Shown: positions 35,635-47,645 of the stretch, one piece after another
Position numbering within the stretch: the first letter of the stretch is position 1
Layout: every line of letters begins with the position of its first letter
Assembly: GCF_918797505.1 (NCBI RefSeq)
Contig: NC_092797.1
Location: forward strand, 496,001-560,000
Origin: Bemisia tabaci
Taxonomy: Eukaryota > Arthropoda > Insecta > Hemiptera > Aleyrodidae
Length of the DNA: 64,000 nucleotides
Direction of reading: 5' to 3'
The notes under the pieces: generated by a model
Database searches by the model: none
What the model was told of the DNA's origin: nothing
What the model saw: the letters and a program-made list of their open reading frames with translations, nothing else
Made by a program: the position numbers and the translations under genes

Positions 35635-35722
35635 TTACGCGTCCGTTTCCCCTCCGGCTTTTAGTCGCAGCCGCGCAAAATCTTCAAAAATAAAATCATC
35701 GTCTGGCTGAGGAGAGCAGTCC
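35635..35722 (-). CDS. krz: Beta-arrestin, last coding exon (AP2-binding tail)
   Basis: One base completes a split codon, then 28 codons (DCSPQPDDDF to AGGETDA) run to TAA at 35637-35635. The acceptor is CTTTGTAG, just above 35722. The block FIFEDFARLRLK carries FxxFxxxR, the beta2-adaptin (AP2) binding motif of the beta-arrestin tail. In the resting protein this tail folds back onto the N-domain and is released on receptor binding. The protein is a cytosolic adaptor that binds phosphorylated GPCRs, ends G-protein signalling and links them to clathrin-coated pits. The extreme tail after RLRLK is only eight residues, shorter than in mammals. Joins in phase 2 to the exon at 38422. Confidence 0.95.
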
Positions 35723-38421
35723 CTACAAAGGAAAACAAACTAATGTTTAATAAATCGATGAAGGAAAAAAAATCAAAAATCTCTTATCTTTAGTATTAGT
35801 GACTCATTAAGATCAAAATTGGTTTCATGATTCAGGGATGCAAAAAATCCCTCATCCAGCAATCCACAGCTCACAGCAAACTCAAGGAAAACCTTGAGAT
35901 CAAAATTAAAAGAAAAGAACATGGAGGAAAATTAAAGGGGACGGCAACAGTGTTCTGCCTTCCCCCTTAAATTTTAGGAGCCACCTTGGCAGGAAAACCC
36001 AATTTTTAGGAGCCATCTACTATTTTTTAGGAGCCAAATTAAATTTTTGCATACGGGCCATGGCGATGCTGCGAATAGAGAGCGCTTCATCTCTACCACT
36101 GCTTCCCAATTGCGAGTTCAATCTGTCAAATTTTTTAGGCGCCAAGGCCCGATTTTTAGGCGCATTTGGGGCATGGCGCCCGGGGAAGGCAGAACACTGG
36201 ACGACAACCTTAAAAACAAGTTTGGCTAAATCGACAAAGAAAAGTGTGCAATGAACGATGCCGAAATCTGTTTGCGAATATCTGCATTCGTTGAGCCGCT
36301 AGCGTGAAAAAACAGCTGAGCGCATGATGTCATGAGCTCCGTCTTGCATTTTGCAGTCTGCACTCTGCATTCTGTCTCTGATGTCAAGTGGCCGACGCGT
36401 GTTCACGACAGGTTATTAGTTTGCCACAATCTCGCTCCTTCCTGGCCGACTCTTTTTCTTTGTTTAGAAGTGACTACAAAGGCGACTTCACGGCGCCAGA
36501 CAGCCAACCACCAGACTTTGAACCGCAGTCACACCAGGAGCGCATGATGTCAGCAGTCAGACTTACAATCTTTCAGATCTCTGCCGATTTTGCGAATTTT
36601 TCATTCAGGACAGAGCCGGGTTGCTTCTTATACCTTCCTGCTTCAATTTTTAATACTATCTCATTTTCGATTTTAGGGTTGCCGTCTCCTTTAAGTGCTT
36701 ACACCAACACGAACTAAAAATGCCAGCTAACTATTTGATAAGCAGCATAAAAATTAAAGGCAATGTGGTGAAGGGAAAGAAACACTATATCTGAGAAAAA
36801 GTCTAAACTTTCTAAATAACAAGGACATTTCTGAACTCCTGTCATAATAGAGGAACTGACGCAAGGGCTTGCAATGCCCATTATCATTGGTCCAGGGATA
36901 CCCAATTCATGAACTGAGGTTCTGAAAAAGTATTACAGGCACCATTTTCATCGAAATCGAGTTAATCCTACTTCTGGTTATGAAGAATTAATCAACACGC
37001 AGCACAGTTGACGAATAAAACGGCTTAGCTTCTTTTAAGCAAACTCCAAAAGACATTAACTTCTCTCCCACACTTGATGAGTTCCAGCTCAGGGTCTATT
37101 TGAGATATTGGCGTGACGGGTCATCAAACGGCCTGGCCAAAATCACGGGCCTTATAAAACGAGACTGAACTCAGCAATTTTCTGATAATTGCGCGCAGCG
37201 TCACTTCAGCTTGCCGTTTCAATAATAAGATTTTCACATGATTGAGTCTCACAGACTTTAGATCCCCTCTTAAATTACTTTCTTATTGGGATTCTACCAC
37301 TCGAATCCATTGCATCATTTATATTAAACACAAAAATAATTCATCTATTAAATAAATTAATTCATTGCATTTAAAAATCTGATTAAGTCGAGTATTAAGT
37401 GTAACACAGGCACCATGTCTGAGAAAAAGTTTCAAAAGTGCCAAGTCAGGCAGCAGTAGATAGGTTTTAACTGCTTTCCTTGGTGCTTTGGGTTATGTTT
37501 AACTGTAAAATTCAAGCTTAACATAAGTATCCCAAACGAAGCGATGAGAATCATCTCCATCTATTAAAAATAGATCCGCTACAATGCTCACAGGATCCTC
37601 TTAAAACAAGGTGTCACAAGCACTGATTCCACCACTTTTTCTTATAAAGAACTTCTATTACTCGTTTATTTGAGAAACAACATAAATGCCATAGTTAAGT
37701 TACAATGGCTGAGGAACAGTGGTGCCAATTTGACGATTTTGCAGGACAAAGAAGAAACTTGGCGATTTTTGTATATTTGTGGTTAGATTTGCAAATTTTT
37801 TAGAGATTCAGAGACTTTACAACGCCCCCTTGCGGAATTGGAAAAAACTAAAAACATGAGCTTGCGTATTTAATACTTCGGAATGCGGGAAAGTTGCTGA
37901 CTCATTTTCATGAAAATTTGTCAGTTAGGCAGTATTGTTGCTTAGCCCTTGATATGCAGATAGAAGCCTCTATGAGTGAGCTATAAAATGAATGAGCAGT
38001 TCTTTGTTGCAAAATGTAGTCCAATATTCACAACAAAAATTGCTCTTTTCTTGAATGTTCATCAGATCATGTTATTGGCTTATTTAATTCTTTTCATAAA
38101 AACAGTTGTGCGGATTTTCGTGCTAAGTTCAGTGAATTTTCTCCACAGTACAAAGCAAATTCCTTAACATTTTCAAAGGGATCCGCACAAACGTTTTCTT
38201 GTAAAAAATTAAATTGCTCTGTTAAAATTGGCAATAGCTGATGTGGCTTGGTTCCTTCGTGTTGAACGTTCCATTTCATGTCGTACTTCCTAATGTGAGT
38301 CAAAAATTGTTTTTAATATCTCCTCAGAAGCTGACGATTAAGCACCAGATAATTTCATCTTCAAAGGGGACGATCTGCCTTATTGTGGTAAAATTGGACT
38401 GAAAATGTTGACTTTACTTAC
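35723..38421 (-). other. Intron of beta-arrestin
   Basis: Holds the hAT-type MITE at 35948-36199 and a GC-richer stretch at about 36240-36600 in which GAGCGCATGATGTCA occurs twice (36318-36332 and 36538-36552). The rest is AT-rich with no further gene seen. Confidence 0.8.
35948..36199. mobile_element. hAT-type MITE with 8-bp target duplication
   Basis: The terminal repeats CAGTGTTCTGCCTTCCCC and the exact inverse GGGGAAGGCAGAACACTG bound 252 bp. The flanks GACGGCAA (35940-35947) and GACGACAA (36200-36207) match at 7 of 8 positions, as expected for a hAT 8-bp duplication. Inside, the phrase TTTTAGGAGCCA repeats three times and TTTTAGGCGC twice. No transposase. Confidence 0.85.
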
Positions 38422-38562
38422 GTATCCAGTTGGATAAGATTAGTATCAACAGGAACATCACCAGAAGCTTCACCTGCCGAAGGATTGGGCCCACTTGAGG
38501 GCACAGAGTCATCTTCTGGCTTGGGATGCATTAGAATGAACGGTAACTCAGCAACTAAATCA
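38422..38562 (-). CDS. krz: Beta-arrestin exon with clathrin box
   Basis: The acceptor TTGTTCCAG is followed by one base, then DLVAELPFILMHPKPEDD, the conserved final strand of the arrestin C-domain. A Ser/Pro/Gly-rich linker and PVDTNLIQLDT follow before the donor GTAAGT (38421-38416). LIQLD fits the clathrin-box pattern (L, hydrophobic, polar, hydrophobic, acidic) at the place where beta-arrestins bind the clathrin terminal domain. Entered and left in phase 2. The linker differs in sequence from vertebrate forms, as expected for this disordered region. This exon and the following AP2-tail exon together identify the protein as an endocytic beta-arrestin and not a visual arrestin. Confidence 0.96.
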
Positions 38563-38827
38563 CTGGAACAATCAAACTTCAAAGTTGAAACGAGTGACAT
38601 AAACAAATTCTTGATAAGATAATGTAAAAAATGAAGTGTAAAAAAGCAACTTCGCACAGCCAAATCTCATGGTAAATAAGTTGGACACGTTTAATAATTT
38701 CAAAATTAACATACAAATGGAAGATTAGCCTTACTCAATTGTAATTGTATTAGAGTTGATCATTCCAAACTTTACGATCGTAGAAAAAAGCAAAACCATT
38801 GAGGGTTAACTCTGCAGGTTGATTAAT

Positions 38828-39055
38828 GAAATTGATAGACAAAGTGATGGACAAAAAAGACACAGGGAAAATGGAGTGATCCTATTGGTTGGAACGGGTG
38901 GCTCACATAGACTGAGGGAGAAAATGATGGAGTAACTGGAGGGTTTTTCGTGGCTTGTCGTTAGTTAGTCTATTACTTACCTCCTTTTTCCATTGCAAGC
39001 ACCCGTTTTCAGCAATAGGATTCCTCCGATTTCTCTTCATCTACTTATCAACTTC
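38828..39055. repeat. Copy 2 of a short inverted-repeat family
   Basis: GAAATTGATAGACAAAGTGA at the left pairs loosely with CTACTTATCAACTTC at the right, and GATCCTATTGG with CAATAGGATTC inside. Shared with 29053-29240. It lies in a beta-arrestin intron. Confidence 0.55.
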
Positions 39056-39592
39056 GACATTCAGCCCACAAGTGTTGGAAAAACATTAACATGTTGGGTT
39101 GATAACTAGAATTCAGTTCCAAAATCATTCTTCAGATATATGGTGCTTGTGAAATTTTTCAGAATAATTCAACAGATTTACAAAATAACTTTAGCTTAAC
39201 ATACATGGACTAACTTTATTGCCCAATTTGACGAATGTAGAATTTGCTGTTGTGAGAACCAGAAAATTGAATTCATACACAAGGAAAAAACTTTATTGGA
39301 TTTTTTAAAATTATTTTAGACGTACACCATTTTCAAAAGGAACTTTCGATGAAAAAACTCAAAATGGAGGGCTTGATTTCTAATGATGAACCTCCAAATA
39401 TCACAACTAACTGCTTTTGGTTGAATTTTTTTACATCATAAATTTTTTTCAGCGATATGATCAGCACCAATTTTTGCATTGTTGAGGAAATTTCACTATC
39501 AACCGAAAATCGCATGAGCCTCTCTCTGCCTCTTTTTTAAATGCAATTCTGCATCTTAGTTCTGAAACTGATACAAAAAGTTGTATACATAC

Positions 39593-39679
39593 CCTCCTAA
39601 GGCTCCAAGACAGAGCTTCACTTTAACTTTGTACTGCACAACAATCCCTAGATTCTCCCTTTGAGACGGATCAGCAACA
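39593..39679 (-). CDS. krz: Beta-arrestin exon, C-domain strand (87 bp)
   Basis: Acceptor TTATTTTTAG, then one base plus VADPSQRENLGIVVQYKVKV and KLCLGALGG, then donor GTATGT (39592-39587). GIVVQYKVKVKLCLG is the conserved beta-strand block following the lariat loop in arrestins. Entered and left in phase 2. Its first base completes either CTT (Leu, if joined to the exon at 50290) or ATT (Ile, if joined to the exon at 58644). Both are acceptable and match the Leu/Ile variation seen between beta-arrestins at this site. Confidence 0.96.
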
Positions 39680-42106
39680 CTAAAAATAAATCAGACAGAC
39701 TTCTATTAAAAAACAAAGGTAACAGAGGAGTTTACAAATTTAATTAATGGAAAGGAGGCAAAAGAGAACAGCCACCACAAGAATAAAATGTTTCATAGGA
39801 GTAATGAAACATAGTGAAAATAGAGGTTTTCAACTTCAATCTTTGGAATTCTTGCTCCCCCACTTGAATTGAAATTAATCTGTAAGCAAGATAGGGTTCC
39901 CAATATTCTTAAATATTTTCCTGATTTTCCCTGACCTTTGATCAAAACCTCCGATTTAATTTTGTTTTCTTTTGATTACCAACACTGACTTTGGCAAAAC
40001 TATGGACAAAATCTCCAATTCCAGAGATTCATATTAAAGATAAAGTAACTTTGAAGTTGTTCGTGTTTACTCGAATGGCACCCGTCAAAGTTGCTAAGCG
40101 GAAGCACTACTCGCAGAATTCCCTGACGACTCCAAGTTGCCTTGAAGTCCCGGACTTTCCAGGTCTTCCATACTGCCAAAACCTTGCGATCGATAAAGAA
40201 AAATATGAAGATTTGTTAATGCCAAGGTTTTTTATGAAATGTAACTAGGTATATTACTTATCGAAAACAGTACATATGACGTCATCCCCTCGCAGTATGC
40301 ATAGCATGCTTTCCTCCACCTAGGTTCCATAAATCAGAGATACACACGTTTGCATTGGGTGCTTGATTTAAAAAGCAGATGGAACGAAAGTTGAAGAAAC
40401 CTTAGTATGCACTACCGCGGTAGATGATGTTATACCCTGTGTTTTTCAATGGGCGATATCTCCGTTAAAACTGGGCACAGGGATTTGGCGTTTAAACAGA
40501 TCTTTTTGATTTTTGCTAGTCTATGAGGTTAAACAATCAAAACACGATTCAGGAGCTATCACAACTAATCTATTTACTTTTTGGCTGACAATAAGATATA
40601 AACCTGCTATTAACAGTAATTCTCTTGTGCTTCCTTTATACGGATGAGTCAAGAAAAAACATCTCCAAAAGCAAAAGAACGGAGGCTTCGAAGCAAAATA
40701 ATAAAGTAAAAAATAAGAGGCTAAAGATTCTAGTGTTACACTACACTTTGTCCGGCTTCCTTTCAATTGGATTCTCTTGGCCCAGTAAGACGCAGACTGT
40801 TGTTCTGGGGGCTTGCTAGCTGGAATGTGCATCAAGGAATGTTCATTTTTTTCTTTTAAATTATTATAACAAATCTGATGTCAGTTTTTAATACTGTTCT
40901 AATGTCACAAAATTCATAACAGCTTTCCTAAAACAAAGGTGTTGACATTGCATCATAGCCACGAATGCTTGTTCCTGTAAAACTGAATAACTCATGATGA
41001 AGGGGAAAAAATCATTGAGAATAAATTATCCCCTGTGGAGTTATGCTGTCTGGGGCAACACTATTTAGGACCAATCAGAGAGGCAACTGCAAATTCATGT
41101 CAAGTCAAATTAGACAGCATGAGCCAAGCAGTGCATCAGTGAGGCACAGCCGCAGCCTCCTGATTTTGTTTTTAAGCTCAGCAATATCTTTAAAACAACG
41201 CTGAGGTTTGAGCAAGCGAATCAATTAGACTTTTAACACATCTTCTTTCTTCATTGATACAAATAATAACTAGTGTTGCTCTCTATAAGGGAGAATTCAC
41301 TCAAAAGGAGTTCTTTCTCTGTGCCAGAAGTTCTTTCCTTTGTCAAGAGTATTTGATCAACAGCTATGACACAATGTCAACATCTCTCTCAATAATTCAA
41401 GAGGTGCTTTATGTCAAGTTTCATTAATTCAGTGAAAGAATAAACAATTAGTTATACAATGTAAAAATAAAAATTATTTGTATAAAAGGAGGGGAAAGGA
41501 AGAGTATTAATTAAACAAATAAAAGAAAAATGAACATTCTGAGTTGCACATTCAAGCAGGTGGCCTTCCTAAAGCAAGCCCAAGGAGGATGAAGAGATGT
41601 AGTGACTGGTTAAAGAATTGAAAATCAATTTCAATTTATACAGCATATTATTAATGATTCATTATCTTTTTTTCATTAATGTTGATAATTCAATTCTTGG
41701 CCTTGATAAAACTCTGCGCAGTTGGTCTATTTACTTCTCAACTAGCCGCAGAATCAAACCAATATCAACTATAACCAACTTAGGCGTATCGTTCCTTTTT
41801 TCTCGAGTATACTTTGTAATCCGACACAATCTTTTAGAGGATACATGAAATTATTCCCCTATGACTACTTACTCTGACAAATTGGGAAAGTATCTAAGAA
41901 AATAAAAAAAAGCAAAAACTGTCAACTTCATGGCTTAAATTTTGATTCTTTGAAACTCATGGAATTCAATTTTGGTTTAAAAAAAGGTGTATAGGATGCA
42001 TATAGGTTTACAAGCATGCTATTGGAATTGCGGTTAAGGAAAATATCTGAGTAATAATGTCACAAGCTAATTGAATGAGATTGGAGAAAATGGAAGGTAA
42101 AAAGAA
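39680..42106 (-). other. Intron of beta-arrestin, left part
   Basis: AT-rich. An open frame at 39991-40248 (+) containing PYCQNLAIDKEKYEDLL has a protein-like patch that might be an eroded transposon gene, but I cannot assign it. Nothing else supported. Confidence 0.5.
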
Positions 42107-42449
42107 TGGACCACTAAACGGGGTAGGAAATTAAGAGTCGCAATTTACTCTTTGATTGTCGAAATTTTAAGTAAAATACGACAAACTTTCCGAACTCAAC
42201 TCGCAAAATAAATAGAAAACTAGCTGCTCCGGGCGCCCTACGGGCGCCCTCCACAGCTAGCAATGGTGGTGCAGTAGCTTATTTGGAATCGGAGCGATTA
42301 GTTGAATCTATTTAATAATGATGATGATTCTGCGGCAGAAGATCAAGGAATTTAACTGCCTCTCTGCGTTACAGGGTGGAGACTGCCATTCTACCGAAAA
42401 ATGTTATAAAAAGCTCGCATTATTAGTTTTTCTTTTTTTGTGTTATTTT

Positions 42450-43900
42450 TTAATTTTTTTTATTTTTATTTTTTGATAATTTTCTAATGACTATGAGGCT
42501 TTTGGGATTTATAAAAGATCGAAGCACCTCTTTGTGCACGATGTTTTTTGTACGGTTGCCTTTGGGAAGAATTTGGACTTCAAAATTTTTGTACGATGTA
42601 GCTCGTGAGAGTGCAACATATAGTTGACCATGGCCAAAAACTGTTTGGGGTAAATAAATGCCGACTCGCTTCGGTGTTTGGCCCTTAGCTTTGATGATGG
42701 TCATGCAGAACGCAATGCGAATTGGAAATTGTCGCCTCTTAAAAGAGAAAAGGAGAGAGGAGTCTGCAGGTGACAAATCAATTCTTGGCAGTGAAATTCT
42801 TTCACCGGCCTTCTCGCCGGAAATGACCTGCAAATCAAGACAATTTTCATAACGTTTCCAGACGATCAATCGGGTACCATTCGATAAACCTTTAGAAACG
42901 TTGAGGTTTCTTAAAAGCATGAGAAAAACCCCCTCCAAAAGTGTGAGTTTATGCGGTGGTAAGCCACTAAGATTAAGACTGTCCAAGAATTCGAGGGGAA
43001 AATTGAGAGCCTCTCCCTCTTCCTCTACACTGAGCCTGTTAACACTGAAGTACGTTTTAGAGACACCTGAAAGAACTTCAACAACCTTGTCGTTAATTTC
43101 ATTGCAATGCTTATTTTTAGGGGCCAGAATTGCGCAGTTTGTGAAATCTACGTTCGAACATGAGGAAGCTATCTTTTCCATAAATTTCAGTAATAATATC
43201 AGTTTCAGTAATACTGCTTGTCGGTAAATCAATGAATTCCGGCATGGCCTTTTTTAGCAGAAAAGTAAACACCATCACCTATTTTGAGTTAAAATTTTGC
43301 AAACTCCGCTTCGTCTTGCAAAGTTCTCATATTTTGAGTAAGTTTTCTGATTTTGAAAAGAGGTTAAAGTGGTGAGAATTTGATTGCATTTTGCACCAAT
43401 GTTTGGCGAGAAGCATGCGGAACAACGGGTAAAACCTGTCTAAAATCACCACCCTAGACGACAATTTTTCCTCGAAAAGGGATATCATTACCCATTCTCT
43501 AAGAAGTCGGTCGATGCATGCCAGAGCATGCGTGATAACCATGGGAGCTTCACCCCAAAAAATGATCGTTGTTTTCCGAATAGTCTTGGCCTCTCTTGAG
43601 CTAACCGTCAGACTCGACACAGAATTCTCATTCAGAACCGAAGGAATTTTGAATTTGCTATGAACCGGCCGACCGTTAGGTAGCAACGATGCGGCGATAC
43701 CTGTCCAAGCAACGGAGATGACGTCTAAGTTTTCCTCTGTACAATACGCAATAAGACATTCTTAAACGATAGTTTTTTCCGATCCTCCTGGACCATCAAT
43801 GAAAATCGCATTACACGTGTAAGATGGATTTTGGATGAGACTAATTATTTCAGAAATAATTTGATGTTGCTCTGGGTTAGCGGCAGAAATCATGGAATCA
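42450..43900 (-). pseudogene. Helitron PIF1-like helicase, decayed
   Basis: The C-terminal half is open (42450-43232): LNLSGLPPHKLTLLEGVFLM, then LSNGTRLIVWKRYEN, FPIRIAFCMTIIKAKGQT and GHGQLYVALSRATS are the Helitron-specific PIF1 helicase motifs. Upstream, GPGGSEKT replaces the Walker A motif GPGGTGKT and is followed four codons later by a stop (near 43764). WGEAPM (near 43550) replaces the Walker B-like WDEAPM. Frames shift between 43232 and 43327. Loss of both nucleotide-binding motifs plus stops means no helicase activity. The extreme upstream part (about 43897-44100) retains helicase-like sequence ending in frame with NPEQHQIISEI. Confidence 0.9.
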
Positions 43901-44447
43901 TAGTTTTAGGGGGAGGAGAGTCAGGCTCCGACCCTTGAAGATTCGGGTTAATTGGAAGCAATTCCGGAAGATCAAATGATGATATTGAAAATCCATGAAG
44001 TCTTAATGTGCTTTCAATAGCAAAAAGCCGATCAACGTAGTCGACCGACCAACAAAATAAAGAGAGAGGAAGAAACGAAGTATCAAGCAAATTTGAAACA
44101 AAGTTGGAAAGAGAAAAGAACAAATAAGAATGAAATGTCCATAACAATACATGTTGTTAGCAATACGTGTGCGCACCGCTGCAGTTAATAAGTCAGGGTC
44201 AGTCAAACCGCCAGGATGCCTATCAAGAAGTGGTGAAACGGAGTAGCCGAGAGATTGCGACGGAATGTGGGTGGTGAGTGACGAACGACAATGCGACCCA
44301 AACCTTCTTTGAGGTTGGTGGGAGGAAAGCTATACGAAAGAAAACGGAGATAGCCGAAAGAACGTGGTGGGAGGGGTGGCTGAGACCCTAGAGGGGGTAT
44401 CTAGGGACGGGCAAGCAGGTAGCGGCCAGATGACCGCTCGAAACAGC

Positions 44448-44985
44448 TGAACTTTGCTCGTCGATAAAAGTAAGACAATTTGAGAAAATCGAAAAAACAA
44501 TTACAGCCTGCAAATCTACAGATCAGAAGCTTCCATTTAAAAAAAACCCCATGCAAATCGGTCCGGTGGTTCTCTCAAAGTTAATGTCCCAAAATGCGGA
44601 CTTTAGTCTGAATAAATGGGAGAAAATTTGAGCCCAGCTAAACTTCACTCGTCGATAAAAGTAAGACAATTTGAGAAAATCGAAAAAACGATCACAGCCT
44701 GCAAATCTACAGATCACAGGCTTTTATTTAAAACAAAAATCATGCAAATCGGTCCAGTGGTTCTCTCAAAGTTAACGTCCAAAGATTCGGACCTCCGTTT
44801 TAATGCATCGGAGAAAATTTGAGAAAATTATGGGAGAAAATTTGAGAAAATCGAAAAAACGATCACAGCCTGCAAATCTACAGCTCAGGGGCTTTCATTT
44901 AAAAAAAAGATCACGCAAATCGGTCCGGTGGTTCTCTCAAAGTTAATGCCCCAAGATTCGGAACTTTGCATTTTAATATATGGGA
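44448..44985. repeat. Three tandem ~190-bp units at the Helitron 5' end
   Basis: The phrase TTTGAGAAAATCGAAAAAAC starts near 44478, 44669 and 44843. Each unit continues with CAGCCTGCAAATCTACAG and CGGTCCGGTGGTTCTCTCAA. Spacings are about 191 and 174 bp. Such arrays at Helitron ends are known in other families and may carry promoter or end-recognition sequence. Confidence 0.85.
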
Positions 44986-45410
44986 TAATAGTTTTTGTCC
45001 ATATTAATTCACACTCCCCGATCAAAGAGAAACCTACTTGAGTCAAATCCAACACTAAACGCACCTTAGATACAATGGAAGAATTCGCCTGAGTAAAGAC
45101 TTTTTTTCTTTTTTCGGGGGGAAAAACTTAAAGATGCGTTGTATCAAAAAAGGTAGGCGATGCGTTTGAAACGAGGACCTCGATATTATTTCAAAGCATA
45201 GGTTGATTTGATTTCAATGCCTAATTTTGCCTACGCTGATTATGATTTTTTCGAGAGGGGGATGTTTGAATTCTCCGTTGATAATTTAGAATATGAACAT
45301 TAATTTTGAAAATTTTCGATGTATGGCAACTTGTTCTGCACAAAATTTTGATAAGAGGAGCTATGTTGCCGTGCTTAACTTGTTACCCTGTCGAGAGGAT
45401 CATTAAACGG

Positions 45411-46091
45411 GAGAAAAACGAACGGGGAGAGAAAAGAATTATTCAAAATTGATTGAAGACTTTTCCAGAAAGAGCACGTAAAAAATAGCAATTCTTGCGG
45501 TCAGTGATGAGATGGCAACCATTTTCGACAGGGATGTTTTTCCAACTTTTTGACTCTTCTCAAATAAACATTGAAGTTCCTTCTGGACGGGGCTCTTCTA
45601 TTCTAGGAATAAATTTCTGTTCACAAACGAATTATCTGTGATTCCTTCTCCCGAGAGTCCTTTTTTATCTTTATCCAGTAAAATACTGGCCAAAGTTGTA
45701 CATTATTGTAGTCATTGTACCACAGTCTAAATTCAGAGCATTTCCGTGAATATTTTCTACTCAAGTATACCATAAGGTGTCTTCTTCTTCTTTTGTTGAT
45801 TTAATGACTTATGTTCCAATTGAGGAAACTACAGCCAACTATAGACAAAAATTGAACTATATGTTATTATAACTTCTGGGAGGTGTGGGAATAAATTAGT
45901 AGGAATAGATTATTAATGGGTATAGATTTATAGATATGACCACCACCATTTTCACGCCTAGAGATCTACCATAGTGTTTTGATACAGGCTAAAATTGTGC
46001 GTAAATAAAAAATAAGAATAAAAATAAAATGAAATACTGTGAAAATCCACAGTTGAAAAGATTCTTCCAAGATCAATCAAAAGCAAAAAAA

Positions 46092-46131
<40 letters not shown>

Positions 46132-47414
46132 TAATTTCAAGACATATGAAAGCATAGGAAACTAATATAGGGAGAAAAGAGACCACAATTCAGAATCCGA
46201 AGACAACAAGGTAGAAGCAGGAAGATAAAACACAGAAGACTGAAAGTAAATCAAGAGCAAAGAAAAAGGAAAACGGGAGGAGAAAAGAGAAAATTGGCAG
46301 GGATCTTGATCGGGCTTGAAACTGTGCGCTAAATGACTGTGCTTAACAAGGACCATGCAACTGCATCTCAAATTCTTCCTTAGCGAGGAGATATATTTCC
46401 AAAAAATTAAAGTACAAGTACTTTAAGCTTTAATTTTTCAGAATATTCTCATCTCAAGAAAACTTACAAAGCTGAACAGAAAATAAAAGATGGATTTTTA
46501 ATTGATTATAGTATTTTTAGTGACTAGACAAAACGCCCAAAAAAAAGGACTGGAAAATATGGCATACAGTAACATAATTCTCGTTATGCACAGCAACAAA
46601 AAGCACATTGAAAAATACAGAGGGTAGGGTAGTATGCTAGCAGTACGGACAATTGACTTTCATGGCAGCAGAAAATATAAATTTGTCTACTCTACTCAGG
46701 CATTGAATTAGGGATGTCCAAATATACTCGAGGGAATGCAGGAAAAAACCAATATCCACCTCTTGCCATAAGATACACTCAAAATTCGTTATAAAATAAG
46801 AGAACGTTTGAGCACCAATTTTTCTTGTCTCAATTGATTGATTATGAAAGAATCGGAAAGCCCGTGTTGAAAAATTTTTACCTACAGGCGACGCCTTCCA
46901 GACTCCTACTTTTAAAATTTGTGAACTTTGATAAGTTGAAGGACAAATCTTCGGAAGAATTTCAATTCAGCTTTTATCCCAAAGGGAACAATGTCAAGAA
47001 CTCTTGAGTGCCCCTAAGGATGGAACAGAAATGCTTCCCTTCAAAATCACTTGGAGAGCATGGTGGAAAATTTTTCCAAGGAACAAGAAAACAATCTTCC
47101 ATTGCAGACATAAGATCTCATTGCTCAAAGTAGAACGACTACACTCAAGAATATTCAGTCTAAAAATTTTAAAGAAATGCCAAAAAAAACTAATTTCGTT
47201 CTGATCATGAAGACTTGCAATTGGATAGACCTCTGCCCTCTTACAGTCACACAAGTGAGCCTCAAAGAATGGGGCTCTTGCATGTGTGAGGAATTTGCGA
47301 TTTAAATGCTGACTCTTGTCGGAAATTTCGCGAGAAACACGATGGGGCCAATCTCTGGAAGATTTCTCTGAAATCAATTCCCATGCTCAAAAAAAGCTCC
47401 TCAAGTAAAAACTA
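45411..47414 (-). other. Intron of beta-arrestin, middle part
   Basis: AT-rich with a 30-nt poly-A run (46100-46129). No exon, RNA gene or named element recognised. Confidence 0.5.
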
Positions 47415-47645
47415 TGATGGAGGGGGCCATCCCATGCTACGTTGAGAGGCAGCTTGTATATCCTGTCAAACTCTCCATGCAAAGATAGGGAGCAAATACA
47501 TTAGCAAGCTTGCCTTTTTGTTTGGGGAGCCTAAAGTTCGAACCACTGCAACCCTGCCGATGTATTTGCTCCCTATCTTTGCGTGGAGAGTTTGACTGGA
47601 TATAGAAGTTACCTCTCAGGGTAGTGTGGGGTATCCCTCCATTAC
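47415..47645. repeat. Inverted repeat with about 90-bp arms
   Basis: TATCCTGTCAAACTCTCCAT and GCAAAGATAGGGAGCAAATA (left, 47459-47498) pair almost exactly with TATTTGCTCCCTATCTTTGC and GTGGAGAGTTTGACTGGATA (47563-47602). Outer parts (GATGGAGGGGGCCATCCC against GGGGTATCCCTCCAT) pair more loosely. The unpaired centre is about 60 bp. Confidence 0.75.

Larger units (their letters stand above)
42220..44985 (-). mobile_element. Helitron (2766 bp), Rep-less, with decayed helicase
   Basis: On the - strand the element begins TCCCATATATT (44985) after a host A. It ends in CTAG (42223-42220) before a host T, which is the Helitron insertion rule (between A and T, no duplication). Seven bases before CTAG is the terminal hairpin GGGCGCCC-GTA-GGGCGCCC. 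The empty site can be seen in the related repeat at 49.8 kb. The 5' part has three tandem units of about 190 bp, followed by a helicase remnant. No Rep/HUH endonuclease domain is present, so it is a deleted derivative mobilised in trans, if at all. Confidence 0.9.
42107..45410. repeat. Member of the ~580 bp repeat family, split by a Helitron
   Basis: The left piece (42107-42219, beginning TGGACCACTAAACGGGG) and right piece (44986-45410, ending ACCCTGTCGAGAGGATCATT) are the two ends of one copy. Joined, they match the copy at 49674-50228, where TAGTTTTTGTCTGCTTTAATTC is continuous. The interruption is the Helitron at 42220-44985. Confidence 0.75.

Noticed and set aside
39991..40248. Frame with PYCQNLAIDKEKYEDLL as a gene
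   Set aside because: It lies inside an arrestin intron, has no splice context, and resembles transposon debris too weakly to name.
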